From: Hormiphora californensis
Lineage: Eukaryota; Ctenophora; Tentaculata; Cydippida; Pleurobrachiidae
Direction: 5' to 3'
Length of the DNA stretch: 64,000 nt
Assembly: GCA_020137815.1 (NCBI GenBank)
Contig: CM035353.1
Coordinates: 7,223,298-7,287,297 of the forward strand
Below the pieces are notes generated by a model, which made no database searches, had not been told where the DNA came from, and saw only the letters and a list, made by a program, of their open reading frames with translations. A program made the translations under genes and the position numbers. Positions 34,591 through 45,700 of this stretch are shown piece after piece (the stretch's first letter is position 1; each line of letters starts with the position of its first letter).

Positions 34591-36318
34591 TCACTGCTCA
34601 TTTACCCGTCTCTCAATTTCCCTTTCAATTTCCCCAATTTGATCAATGACAGTACAATATCGATCCACAAACACTCCAACTAACTCATCATTTAAATTGT
34701 CCTTGATATTCCTCAGGTGATACTTTAATTCCTCCGAGGATCGAGTGTTTTCTGCTTCTTTAGTTGTATCTTGTGAGTGTTGTGTCACAACCTCAGTTTC
34801 TCCTCCCCGGGAGTCTACTTGACAGATTATACTTTCAGGATCGTTCCTGATATCTGATGAGGAAGGATCTTCTTGTTCCACAGTTTCCCCTACACCAGGA
34901 CTACTCACATGATGGTCAATCTCACACTCATGAGGTGGTAATGGTGTTGCCCGGTCGTCACTCACAAGAGTACCATTTAAACTCCCAACCTTCCTATCAC
35001 CTCCCTCCTCACCGATCAATTGATTGTCTTCTTCCTCATCACTTAGATCCAAATCTGAAACTGCCGTCAGGTCATCAGTAGAAAAACTGGAAACTGAAAA
35101 GTCAGAGAGAGAATCGGCGTACTCCGCCTCACGTATGACACGATTGTGACAGGGCGAGTGGAAGGGTTTGTTCCGTTTGTAAGGTGAAGAAGTCTGGCAG
35201 GAACTCTCCATTTTCTCAGCATCAGTCTGAACCTCCCTAGAACAGATACTGGAAAAGTCTGGTACAGGAAGCTTGGTAGCTGTTATATCACCTTCGCGGC
35301 TGACCTGTGTCCTGTTATGTATTTTATCATGTGATTCATTGACCTCTCCCTCAGTTTGGGTTTCTGGAACGAGGTTCTCTCTCTTGTTTGCCCACTGTCC
35401 CTCTGTTTGTGTGCCCGGAACGAGGTTCTCTCTCTTGTTTGCCCACTGTTCCTCTGTATGTGTATTCCTAACGAGGCTCTGTATATTGTCAAAGTTAGCC
35501 CGATCCACCTCCCTTGCACCTGATTCATGTGCATCAGCTATTCGGCGTTTTAATCGCCACTGAAACAACAGGTCATTAGCCTCAGATGTGGGCTGAATTA
35601 CCTCTTTGGGTACCTTATCAACCACATTACCCTCAGATTTAAACCGTTCAAAAGGCAATTTAGATGATGTTGGGTAGTGTGTTGTTTCAGTTGCACCACC
35701 TGGATCCGTCGAGTCTGTTGAGGAGCTGATATCAGTGCTAAGAAACTCAGACCACATTGAAGAGGCATTCACACTGTTAACAGTAAGATCTCCTAGGGAC
35801 GGGAGATCAAAATCATTCAATGATTTAGTAGCAGGAACCTCTGTTGGGGGAACACCCCGTTCAGATGGATGAGATGGCGCTGAGCTTCGAAAACGGTTTA
35901 TGAAAAAGTTAAGCGACTCTGGTGACATTACTTTTGTCGAAGCGTCAGAGTTTACACTAACAGATAGGATTTGATTGATATCTGCTTGCTGGGATGGTTT
36001 GGGCATGTTTTTGTCTGGACTTGGTCCTAGGTCCGCATCAATCTTCCTGATCAAATCATCCACAGAAGTGCTTGCGGATGTGAAGATTTTCTGGGTTTGG
36101 GGTGGGAGGGTGGATTTTAAATCAGCTGTTTTTGAGGTCAATTCGGAATACTGATTCGTGGGATTTAGTGCAGCTGATTTTTTGTTTGTGTTGACGTTTT
36201 CTTTATTCAGGTTTGTAGTCAGTTCATCTTCCTCTTGTAATTTATCAAAGGGGGTAGGGTGATAATAACCACGCGGAAGTACTGGTTCAGGATCAAACAC
36301 ACTTCGTGGAGCAAACAT
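34591..36318 (-). CDS. Uncharacterised low-complexity protein (575 aa), possibly PROSER3-like
   Basis: Single exon; an AG at 36336 suggests a non-coding first exon. The protein is Ser/Asp/Glu-rich and probably disordered. Visible landmarks: N-terminal MFAPRSVFDPEP and HPTPFDKLQEEDEL, DDLIRKIDADLGPSP, a basic LLFQWRLKRRIADAHE, an internal duplication of EQWANKRENLVPGTQ / GQWANKRENLVPETQ, an acidic stretch DLDLSDEEEDN, and a short C-terminal coiled coil (VIDQIGEIEREIERRVNEQ). The LL.QWR.RR. motif in a Pro/Ser-rich protein recalls PROSER3, but this is a weak memory-based match. It lies 390 bp upstream of the UBX gene on the same strand. A second, damaged copy is at 38565-40165. Confidence 0.65.
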   Translation of the reverse strand: MFAPRSVFDPEPVLPRGYYHPTPFDKLQEEDELTTNLNKENVNTNKKSAALNPTNQYSELTSKTADLKSTLPPQTQKIFTSASTSVDDLIRKIDADLGPSPDKNMPKPSQQADINQILSVSVNSDASTKVMSPESLNFFINRFRSSAPSHPSERGVPPTEVPATKSLNDFDLPSLGDLTVNSVNASSMWSEFLSTDISSSTDSTDPGGATETTHYPTSSKLPFERFKSEGNVVDKVPKEVIQPTSEANDLLFQWRLKRRIADAHESGAREVDRANFDNIQSLVRNTHTEEQWANKRENLVPGTQTEGQWANKRENLVPETQTEGEVNESHDKIHNRTQVSREGDITATKLPVPDFSSICSREVQTDAEKMESSCQTSSPYKRNKPFHSPCHNRVIREAEYADSLSDFSVSSFSTDDLTAVSDLDLSDEEEDNQLIGEEGGDRKVGSLNGTLVSDDRATPLPPHECEIDHHVSSPGVGETVEQEDPSSSDIRNDPESIICQVDSRGGETEVVTQHSQDTTKEAENTRSSEELKYHLRNIKDNLNDELVGVFVDRYCTVIDQIGEIEREIERRVNEQ

Positions 36319-36694
36319 TAGTTGGTTGTCCTAAATAAATTGTTAAGTTAAATGTTAATACTGGGAGGAGTTAGCAATTATTTAGCCTTAAAGGGGGATG
36401 GAGGACTGTAGCGCATGCCCTTGTGCGCTCGTTTCTTTGCTTTAAATCTCGATAAAGTTCCTGACGAAAAACGGGCGCCGTTACGATTTGGGTGTTTCGA
36501 GGCATGTTTACAGGTTCACGCTGCCACAAACCCTGCGGCTCTAACGGCTAACCGCCAAACCACTCAATTGTTTTGGCTAATCCAAGTTTACAACAAGTTT
36601 ACAAGTTTACAATAAAAGTTTTAGTGTACACAACAGGCCTTCCCTTAGTGGGTCCACCTAAATAAATTAAACACGTATCACCTCTCAGCCACTC
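36319..36694. other. Flank with a half copy of the fold-back element
   Basis: 36470-36590 matches the left arm of the fold-back element at 40411 (CGGGCGCCGTTACGATTTGG, then CACGCTGCCACAAACCCTGC and CCGCCAAACCACTCAATTGT). No gene is seen. Confidence 0.55.
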
Positions 36695-38002
36695 TCAGAC
36701 ATTTACAGCACATTGAGGGGAAATATCATTGGGAAGTGATGGATAGCCTCTGACAGGGGGACGGTCATAAAAGCCTGTCAAGTAATTGCCCAGGGATGAT
36801 TTGAATTGACCTAAGCTTCCGCAAGAGTTAACGGCCGCTGGCAACCTGTTCCACAGGTGAGCAGCTCTCGGTCCGAAGGAAGAATGGTACTGATTCGCTC
36901 TCCAGGTCTCAGCCCGATAAGGAAACACTGGTGGGACTAACCTCATACCCAGCCTTGCACTGTGTTGGAACACAAGATTTGCAGAATTCGGAACAAACCC
37001 ATGGATCGTCTTCCACACATGTATCAACATGTAACGTTGTCTCCTACGTTGAAGAGACATCAGGTTGAGAACTTTTAATCTCTCCCAATAGTCGAGATTC
37101 TGCATTCCATCAAGTCTTCTAGTAAAACACCGTTGGACGTTCTCAATTGACTTGATGTCCCCAGACTTTGACGGATCCCAGACCAGACAACAATACTCCA
37201 AAATTGGTCTGACCAGTGATTTGAAGAGTTGCAACATTACCTCTGGTGAACGATCTCGAAAAACACTGAAAATCCACCCAGATAGGAGAGAGGCTCTCCT
37301 CACAATGGTGGCAATGTGCTTAGACCAAGAACCATCCGAGGACATCTGGACACCCAAGTCACGGACATCAGCTTCAGGAAACAGTTGTACTCCAGATTTT
37401 GTGGTATACGAACATATGTCAACTGAAAAAGGGAATTGTAGATTGTAGATTGCCGACTTGTTCAGTCTGTAACTCAGGAGTTGAAATTTCTGATCATGTA
37501 GCACCATATTGTTTATCTTGGCCCATTCTGTAACCTTCAAAAGATCAGCTTGTAAACCCTCCTGATCAACAATATCTGTTATGGCTTTCATTAACTTGGT
37601 ATCATCCGCAAAGGTGAGACACATACTACCATCCAGTACAGATTCCAGGTCCAGTATATAAATAAGGAAGAGGAGAGGGCCCAGGACACTACCCTGCGCC
37701 ACCCCGCTGAGCACCTCCACCCATGGTGACCTAACCCCATCCACCATCACACACTGCTGCCTGCCCAGGATCCACGCACTGATCCACTGATGAAGTTTTC
37801 CTCCAATCCCGTACCTTTTCAACTTAGCTAGCAACACATTGATATCCACCGAATCAAAAGCTTTAGAAAAGTCTAAATAGAGAACATCAACTTCTCTATC
37901 TCCACAGAGTTCAGTTAGGATGTAGTCAACATGAGATAACAGTTGGGACATAGTACTACGTCCCTTTCGAAAACCGTGTTGCGTTTCACTCTGTAACTGC
38001 AT
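36695..38002 (-). mobile_element. LINE reverse transcriptase (435 aa), 5'-truncated
   Basis: RT domain from HGFRKGRSTMSQLL, through VLYLDFSKAFDSVD, VLSGVAQGSVLGPLLFLIYI and catalytic LTFADDTKLM, to the thumb and tail (VRDLGVQMSSDGSWSKHIAT, LVRPILEYCCLVWDP, TRRLDGMQNLDYWERLKVLN, LWNRLPAAV, PPVRGYPSLP). The frame is open from within RT block 1 to a stop. N-terminal RT and endonuclease parts are missing. Clade: CR1/jockey-like by motif spelling. It lies exactly between the two copies of the 575-aa gene region. Confidence 0.92.
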
Positions 38003-38026
38003 TCACAAATACTAACTAGTTCTTTC

Positions 38027-40232
38027 CACGACAAATATCCCATGCTACCATCGTGCCTTCAGAAGGAGCGGGTGGAAATAATTAGGGAAAATATAATGTT
38101 TGCATGACGCGACGGGGGGACTCGAGTCAAGTTAGAGAAAGACAGAAAGAGATAGAGAAAGCTGTAAAATGTATTGTTATGGTATAGAGAGATGCGAATG
38201 TAGAGAGAGTTGTGGTAGTCATGACAACATAGTGATTAGCACATTAAAACTATATTGCTACAAAAAATGATAGTATTTGTTACATAAATTATGTACAGTT
38301 AAGTAGTAATATACATTTGATAAAAATATTTTCTTCTAATAAAAATACTTTCTGATATGATTCCTAACTTCAGTTTAATCTTTAATTTAGTCACCAATTG
38401 TCATCTGTTGGGCGTACAACACTTCCAGCATGTCACTGCTCATTTACCCGTCTCTCAATTTCCCTTTCAATTTCCCCAATTTGCAATGACAGTACAATAT
38501 CGATCCACAAACACTCCAACTAACTCATCATTTAAATTGTCCTTGATATTCCTCAGGTGATACTTTAATTCCTCCGAGGATCGTTGTTTTCTGCTTCTTT
38601 AGTTGTATCTTGTGAGTGTTGTGTCACAACCTCAGTTTCTCCTCCCCGGGAGTCTACTTGACAGATTATACTTTCAGGATCGTTCCTGATATCTGATGAG
38701 GAAGGATCTTCTTGTTCCACAGTTTCCCCTACACCAGGACTACTCACATGATGGTCAATCTCACACTCATGAGGTGGTAATGGTGTTGCCCGGTCGTCAC
38801 TCACAAGAGTACATTTAAACTCCCAACCTTCTCACCCTCCCTCCTCACCGATCAATTGATTGTCTTCTTCCTCATCACTTAGATCCAAATCTGAAACTGC
38901 CGTCAGGTCATCAGTAGAAAAACTGGAAACTGAAAAGTCAGAGAGAGAATCGGCGTACTCCGCCTCACGTATGACACGATTGTGACAGGGCGAGTGGAAG
39001 GGTTTGTTCCGTTTGTAAGGTGAAGAAGTCTGGCAGGAACTCTCCATTTTCTCAGCATCAGTCTGAACTCCCTAGAACAGATACTGGAAAAGTCTGGTAC
39101 AGGAAGCTTGGTAGCTGTTATATCACCTTCGCGGCTGACCTGTGTCCTGTTATGTATTTTATCATGTGTTCATTGACCCTCTCCTAGTTTGGGTTTTGGA
39201 ACGAGGTTCTCTCTCTTGTTTGCCCACTGTCCCTCTGTTTGTGTGCCCGGAACGAGGTTCTCTCTCTTGTTTGCCCACTGTTCCTCTGTATGTGTATCCT
39301 AACGAGGCTCTGTATATTGTCAAGTTAGCCCGATCCACCTCCCTTGCACCTGATTCATGTGCATAGCTATTCGGCGTTTTAATCGCCACTGAAACAACAG
39401 GTCATTAGCCTCAGATTGGCTGAATTACCTCTTTGGGTACTTATCAACCACATTACCCTCAGATTTAAACCGTTCAAAAGGCAATTTAGATGATGTTGGG
39501 TAGTGTGTTGTTTCAGTTGCACCACCTGGATCCGTCGAGTCTGTTGAGGACTGATATCATGCTAAGAAACTCAGACCACATTGAAGAGGCATTCACACTG
39601 TTAACAGTAAGATCTCCTAGGGGACGGAGATCAAAATCATTCAATGATTAGTAGCAGGAACCTCTGTTGGGGGAACACCCCGTTCAGATGGATGAGATGG
39701 CGCTGAGCTTCGAAAACGGTTTATGAAAAAGTTAAGCGACTCTGGTGACATTACTTTTGTCGAAGCATCAGAGTTTACACTAACAGATAGGATTTGATTG
39801 ATATCTGCTTGCTGGGACGGTTTAGGCATGTTTTTGTCCGGACTCGGTGCTAGGTCCGCATCAATCTTCCTGATCAAATCATCCACAGAAGTGCTTGCGG
39901 ATGTGAAGATTTTCTGGGTTTGGGGTGGGAGGGTGGATTTTAAGTCAGCTGTTTTTGAGGTCAATTCGGAATACTGATTCGGGGGATTTTGTGCAGCTGA
40001 TTTTCTGTTTGTGTTGACGTTTTCTTTATTCAGGTTTGTAGTCAGTTCATCTTCCTCTTGCAATTTATCAAAGGGGGTAGGGTGATAATAACCACGGGGA
40101 AGTGCTGGTTCAGGATCAAAAACACTTCGTGGAGCAAACATTCTAGTAGGGATTTTAGTAAACAAATTGTTAAGTTAAATGTTAATACTGGGAGGAGCTG
40201 ATTAGTGTTAGCAATTATTTAGCTCTAAAGCG
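38027..40232 (-). repeat. Second copy of the 34175-36380 segment
   Basis: Matches from the first codons of the UBX gene through the 575-aa gene and its upstream flank. Direct orientation, offset about 3.86 kb. The copies differ just upstream of the ATG, where GTTTGCTCC is preceded by different 30-base segments. Confidence 0.9.
38565..40165 (-). pseudogene. Damaged copy of the 575-aa protein gene
   Basis: The N-terminal 174 codons (40165-39641) are intact with several conservative amino-acid changes relative to the first copy (VLPRGYY to ALPRGYY, DADLGPSP to DADLAPSP). An extra nine-codon start, MFTKIPTR, lies upstream. From about 39640 down to 38040 there are many 1-4 base deletions and no long frame survives. 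Damage stops abruptly at about 39640. Either a decaying duplicate or a stretch of unpolished sequence. Confidence 0.75.
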
Positions 40233-40410
40233 GAATATAAACTTTATTTGTATAGATCTTTAGTCCTTCTGAAGTGTATCCAGTGGAGAGATATGATGTG
40301 TCGTGTCTAGTGTGCACTGTGCTTTTGCTCGAAAATTTTGGCGATTCCTGACAAAAACCTCAAGTCGAATTTTTGATAAAGTTCCTGACGAAAAACGGGC
40401 GCCGTTACGA

Positions 40411-40872
40411 TCTGGGTGTTTCGAGTCATCTTTACAGCTAGGTGCACGCTGCCAAAAACCCTGCACTAAAACGGCTCTAGCCGCCAAACCACTCAATTGT
40501 TTTGTCTAATCCAAAGTTTATCTGATAGGAAATGTCAAGCCCTAACCCCAATAAAACTCCCAGCCCTAACCCTAACCCCACTTTGGCCCTAACCCTTAAA
40601 AACCGTGAGTGCACACCCAGATTTTAACGTTCGGGTTGGCCAGCGTTAAAATCTGGGTGTTTTGGGAGTGCTGACAAACGGTTTTTTAGGGTTAGGGCTA
40701 AAGTAGGGTTAGGGTTAGGGTTGGGGTTTGGGTTGGGGTTAGGCCTTGACATTCCCTACCAGATAAACTTTGAATCAGCCAAAACGGTTGAGTGGTTTAG
40801 CGGTTAGAGCCATTTTAGTGAATCAACTTTTTTGGCAGCGTGCACCTGTAAACAGGCCTCCAAACACCCAGA
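40411..40872. mobile_element. Fold-back element with telomere-like CCCTAA core
   Basis: The left arm starts TCTGGGTGTTTCGAGTC and the right arm ends AACACCCAGA. In between, the arms pair through GCACGCTGCCAAAA / TTTTGGCAGCGTGC, CCGCCAAACCACTCAA / TTGAGTGGTTTAGCGG and AAAGTTTATCTG / CAGATAAACTTT. Inside these, CCCTAACCCTAACCCCA faces TTAGGGTTAGGGTTGGGG. The innermost pair is CCCAGATTTTAACG / CGTTAAAATCTGGG. Arms are about 200 bp. A half copy lies at 36470-36590 and a fragment at 41780-41806. Confidence 0.75.
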
Positions 40873-41055
40873 TTTTTTTTTTTTGGAAGAATTCAAAAAA
40901 AGAAGAAGGAACACGTGTGCGGGTGTACCATAGGTATATTGTGTTAGGACACGGAGAAAAGAGGTAGAGACACAATAAAGAATGGCTGCATAATTCACCA
41001 CTCCTGGTACACCACGCACGTCCCTAGCGATTTATAAAAGTAAACACAGAATAAA

Positions 41056-41370
41056 TTACGTCACTCTAAAATCAACTTCGCTCGGCATAAATGGTATACA
41101 TCGCCTCTTAGTGCCCCTCAATGCTACCAAGGTTGATCTCAACAGGCTAAATCTGATCTTTTGTCTCATAAAAGACATCGTCTCACTGAGTCCTTCTTGG
41201 TGCTTGGAGCAGATTTTGTGTCCAACGCATTCCAGAACTCGTTTAACCTCTGGTGCGAAGCCTCCTGAAGTAGCAAACACAAGAGGAGTGAAGCTACCCT
41301 GCTCTACGTTTAGAACCCTCCTCAAATAGGCCATTTTCTTCTGGTTCTGGTGAGTTCTGTGTAAAGTCAA
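41056..41370 (-). pseudogene. Retroelement polyprotein C-terminal remnant
   Basis: 104 codons reading NQKKMAYLRRVLNVEQGSFT, PLVFATSGGFAPEVKRVLE, then FSLLRSTLVALRGTKRR. This is the tail that follows the RT in a group of retroelements common in marine invertebrate genomes (E.G.FTPLVF...GG ... LLRS...LRG). No upstream RT is present. It adjoins the MITE at 41363. Confidence 0.6.
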
Positions 41371-41515
41371 TTTTTATTCAACTGTTCACCCCTCAGCTCG
41401 TGCGCGTGCGATGTTTTAATTTACGCTGCGCACGCTACACGTTAACATGTGATAAACGCGCAAAACAATTCCGCGCACGACTTTGGGGGGTGAACAGTTG
41501 AAAAAAATGGACTTT
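41363..41515. mobile_element. MITE with CAACTGTTCACCC ends (copy 1)
   Basis: Left AAAGTCAATTTTTATTCAAC leads into TGTTCACCC, and right GGGTGAACAGTTGAAAAAAA leads into TGGACTTT. The interior is rich in GCGCGC-type words (TGCGCACGCTACACG). Confidence 0.75.
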
Positions 41516-41553
41516 AGCTGAGCGATTGATGTTTTCTGGTAGGAGGGAGCATT

Positions 41554-41706
41554 AAAGTCCATTTTTTTTCAACTGTTCACCCAAAAACTGAAATTTAATA
41601 AAAATTAGAATTTGGGTGGCGCGCGCTACACGTTAACATGTGATAGACGCGCAAAACAATTCCGCGCACGACTTTGGGGGGTGAACAGTTGAAAAAAAAT
41701 GGAGTA
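41554..41706. mobile_element. MITE with CAACTGTTCACCC ends (copy 2)
   Basis: Same ends and interior as copy 1, 40 bases further on, so the two form a near-tandem pair with a shared interior (GGCGCGCGCTACACGTTAAC). Confidence 0.75.
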
Positions 41707-41806
41707 TAGGGTGAAACACCCGCACATCGAGGTAGGATGTCTCCATATCCCGCCATAGACCTCGGCATACTATGTCCAAACACCCAGATCGTAACGGCGC
41801 CCGTTC

Positions 41807-42028
41807 TAGTGGAAGCTCTTACGGTATTTCCCACGCCCCGTGGGAAAGTTTTCGACCGTGGGAAAGTTTTCAAACCGTGGGAAAAGAGAGATACATACAA
41901 TAAAATTTAAAAAATAATTATTTTTTTAATGTTATTGTATGTATCTCTCTTTTCCCACGGTTCGAAAATTTTCCCACGGTCAAAAACTTTCCCACGGGGC
42001 GTGGGAAATACCGTAAGAGCTTCCACTA
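41807..42028. mobile_element. Palindromic element with AGTGGAAGCTC ends
   Basis: TAGTGGAAGCTCTTACGGTA and the inverted TACCGTAAGAGCTTCCACTA bound a palindrome whose arms repeat TCCCACGCCCCGTGGGAAA, CCGTGGGAAA and AGAGATACATACAATA around an AT-rich centre at about 41918. It is inserted next to a fragment of the 40411 fold-back family (CCCAGATCGTAACGGCGCCC). Confidence 0.8.
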
Positions 42029-42780
42029 TTCGGGTTGGCCACGAAAAACCAAAATCCACGACAAAAAATTACCGCGCGGCTCAAGAAATTGGATTTTTGC
42101 AGCGTTTAAACTATTTTGTGTTCGCGCGTTACATTTAATTGCGACTTTTTTTGCGCACGCGATATTTTTAACCATCACTTCAAAAAAAAATTTCCCTTTC
42201 AAGTCGCAATTTTTTAGAAATTCTTTATAAATTGTCGGAAATGTTCTGATCTGTACCACGTGACCGGTTTCAACCAATCCAGGGGCGAACACAGAAGAAA
42301 GCCTGGGTTTAGTGGGTCCGGGACCAACTTTTTTGGCGAAGGAAGAGAGAAGGTAGAGAAGAAAATGTCCAAAAATGAAAAATGGCTTGAATGAATAAGC
42401 ATAAAAAATTGGAATAATAATGTTCCAGTTCTGTGGCATGTGGAATTGAGCTGGTCACGATAGTGGGTTGTGTAGTATTCTCCTCGATCTTCTATACCTT
42501 GTACTTCATTCCTTTGCAAGTTGCAACTGATTATTGGTGGACAGTGGACTCTACATAGCGATGATTAAAGATAATCTTTTAGGCCAACACCATCAACTCT
42601 TCTTCCGCCCAAATTGTCATTTCCATCATCACACTTCTGATTTTTTGAAGTTGGCACCCCCTCCCCCACTTCTCGTGCGCTCGTTTTTGGCGTGCTTATC
42701 ACAACAGATCGGGAGGGAATGGGGGAGAGACCTGGTGAGGGTCAGTAATTTACCTCACACCACTACTTCTATTTAGCGGA
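42029..42780. other. HGS upstream region
   Basis: GC-poor sequence without a recognisable gene. A CT/C-rich patch at 42655-42670 and GGGAGGGAATGGGGGAGAG at 42710 precede the ATG. The promoter and 5' UTR of HGS should be here; no TATA box is convincing. Confidence 0.4.
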
Positions 42781-45700
42781 ATGCCCCTTTTTGGGATCTC
42801 CCAGTTTGATAAGCTCCTGTCCAAGGCGACTGATGAACAAGTGAAGGAGCCCGACTGGACGGGGATAATGGCAATGTGTGATCTAATCCGGCAACAGGAA
42901 GTCACACCTAACATTGCCATTGGTTCAATCAGGAAAAACCTTTTCCATCGGAACTCACAGGGTAGGGAAATCGTGTTTCTTCATTTTCGTCTTTCTTTCT
43001 CTCTCTTTCTTTCTCTCTTTATTCTCTTTCTTTCTCTCTCCCTCTACCCTTCTCTACATTTCACAGTTGTGTTAAATAATTTGCTTGTGCTGGAGTGTAT
43101 CGTTAAGAACTGTGGACAGCCCATGCACGAGGAGGTTACCCAGTATGAATTCCTCGAGGACCTGAAGGACTTAGTTCGGGTAGGATTAACAAACCTTCCT
43201 GGGTTAAATGTAATTTATTCCTGACGGTATTATGTTATCAAATTCCCAAGTTAGTTAAGCGAGAATCTAGAGCGAATGAAGGTTTATCATATATAATCCA
43301 CTCCCTAGACGGGTTACGTGACTGTTCGAGTAAAGGTGCTGGCTCTCATTGCCAGTTGGTATGAAGTGTTCAAGAACGAGCCAAAGTATTCAGGGATTAA
43401 AGAAATCTATGACACGCTCAAAGGGGACGGGTTCCTGTTTCCTGAACTCAACAACTCTGAGGACCTGTTTGACGCGACCAGGGTAAGAGTAGAACACATG
43501 GCACATTATAATATGTACGATCATTTAAATGTGTACGTGATATATAATGTGTAATATTGATACAAATTTCCTCAATTTAGCAAACACTTCCACAATATAC
43601 AGTGTAGTGTCAGCCTCGTTTGTTCCAACTTGTTTTTTAGGTTTCCAGCTTCATTCGCCCTTTACAGTAATAGAGTTTACACAACTAATTACACTAATCA
43701 CACTAATTATTACACTAATTACACTAAATACACTAATTATTATTGACAGGCACCAGAGTGGGAAGACGGTCGGTTTTGTCATCTTTGCAGAATGGCCTTC
43801 ACCATGACCAAACGGAAACATCACTGCCGAAACTGCGGTCAGATATTCTGTGCGGAGTGCACAACTGACAGGGTACCACTGCCCCATTTTGGAATTGAGA
43901 AAGAGGTAAATTCAAGAGAGACACGATATATTATGTATCAAATATATTCACTATATTAATATGATATATCTGTTACTTATATCATGCAGGTTACTCATTT
44001 GATATTTATTGCATACTATTTTCACAGGTACGGGTTTGCAGTATCTGTGCCGGGAAATTATCTGCAAAACAGAAGGCTGGGGGCTCTGCTGCTGCTGCTG
44101 CAACTGGAGGAGCGTCTACCAGCTCTGTAGATTCCTTGACTGCTCGACAACCGGCATCAAATCCGGAGGTAAGGAAAGGTCTCTTAGTTTCTCTAGAATA
44201 TACGTATATAATATTACACAACACCGGCAGTGTGCATCGTTTAAATAATACAACGAATTTGCAGCCAGTTCGCTAAAAGTACATTACTCTGGAATACTGT
44301 AGATTGTCGGGTGTGTATCAATAGAGAAGATCTGATTTAATGTGGACTTTTTGTAACCTTAAATTCCCATTAGATTGAAGCAGAAGAAAAGAGAAAACAA
44401 CTTGAGTTAAAGGAAAAAGAAGACATTGATCTAGCCATTGCTCTATCTCTTTCTGAAGCCTCTTCGGTAAATATATTCTCTGCTATAACATCCATTTATA
44501 AATCAACTATCTAACTGTAAAACTATACATCTCCAACTATCTTATGCTCCTTTCTCGGAACGCGTTCGTCTAGTCATCGCGCGTCGCGGGCCGCCCCGCC
44601 AGCCCTCCAAACCCGGGTGAACAAGCGAACAATAGTGAAATTACATGCGATATACTACATGACTAGACGAACGCGTTCCGAAAATGCAGCATTAAACTCT
44701 TAAAAATTCTACATCGCATCTCCATTCTACAACTATTTAAATTCTAAATCTAAAATTCTACATTTTGTTGTCATCGTAACACACCATGACAACCAGCAAC
44801 TAACACAACAAATATCAGTCAGGTAAGGGCCGACCTGAGCCGACTGTGCAGGCAGTACCGGTACCACGTGAATCTGCCCCTACTGTTGAATATGCAGAGG
44901 TCGAGAGGACTCCTACTAGTACTTCCTACTACCCTGACCTCTCAGCTGCCGCACCGCAGGTATGATACCGAGTCCACGGCGTGCCTGGTGAAATTTTAAC
45001 ACGACCTAGCATGCGACGGGAAACCACCACTTGTACGTGGTAGCTGAGGGTCTACAGAATGGCGCTACGGTGCGGGAAAAAACATTCCATTCCCTAAAAT
45101 CGTTTTTTTTACTTTTATTTGATTTGGGTCAAAATTGGCTATATTAAACGTGGTCCCGAAAAATCCATAATGACTTAGCACACGAAATATGTCACCCCCA
45201 CCTATTTTTGCACGTAGAATCGATTGCCGTTGAAGTCGAATCTCTAAAATGACTGTGAAATGGTCAAAAGTTGATTTTTTACCATTTTTTGGAGGTTTTT
45301 GGCCCCTAAACCATTGAAAACGTTGAGATAGGAATTTGAAACTAGTGCCAATCGTTAAAATGGTCATTTTTCTACCAAGAACCAAGTTTTCGTGTATATC
45401 CGATTTATGGTTAGATTTGGGTAAATTGTTGAAATCTGCCAACTAGGAGAACCGTAACTTGATTTTCTTGTTTTTTGGATTTTGGCATTTTTGACAAACT
45501 TCTGATTGAAATGGTCAATCGGGACCATGCTTAAGTTGTTTATGGGACAATTTTCGACTAAAATCCAAGATTTCATACCAATCCAATAACAGATCGTTGA
45601 TTTATAGAAAATTTAAGTAGGCAAAACGGTCAAAATAAGCAAGAAAAGTTGTCATTTTGACCGTTTTGCCTACTTAAATTTTCTATAAATCAACGATCTG

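Noticed and set aside
34110-36318. Joining the 575-aa frame to the UBX exons as one gene
   Set aside because: The only donor near the frame's end (CGG|GTAAAT) is phase 0, whereas the UBX exon with the AG at 34212-34211 needs phase 2. The UBX gene has its own well-placed ATG at 34197.
40540-40760. True chromosome end or telomere
   Set aside because: The TTAGGG-like repeats are degenerate, short and arranged in inverted arms of a mobile element with unique sequence on both sides.
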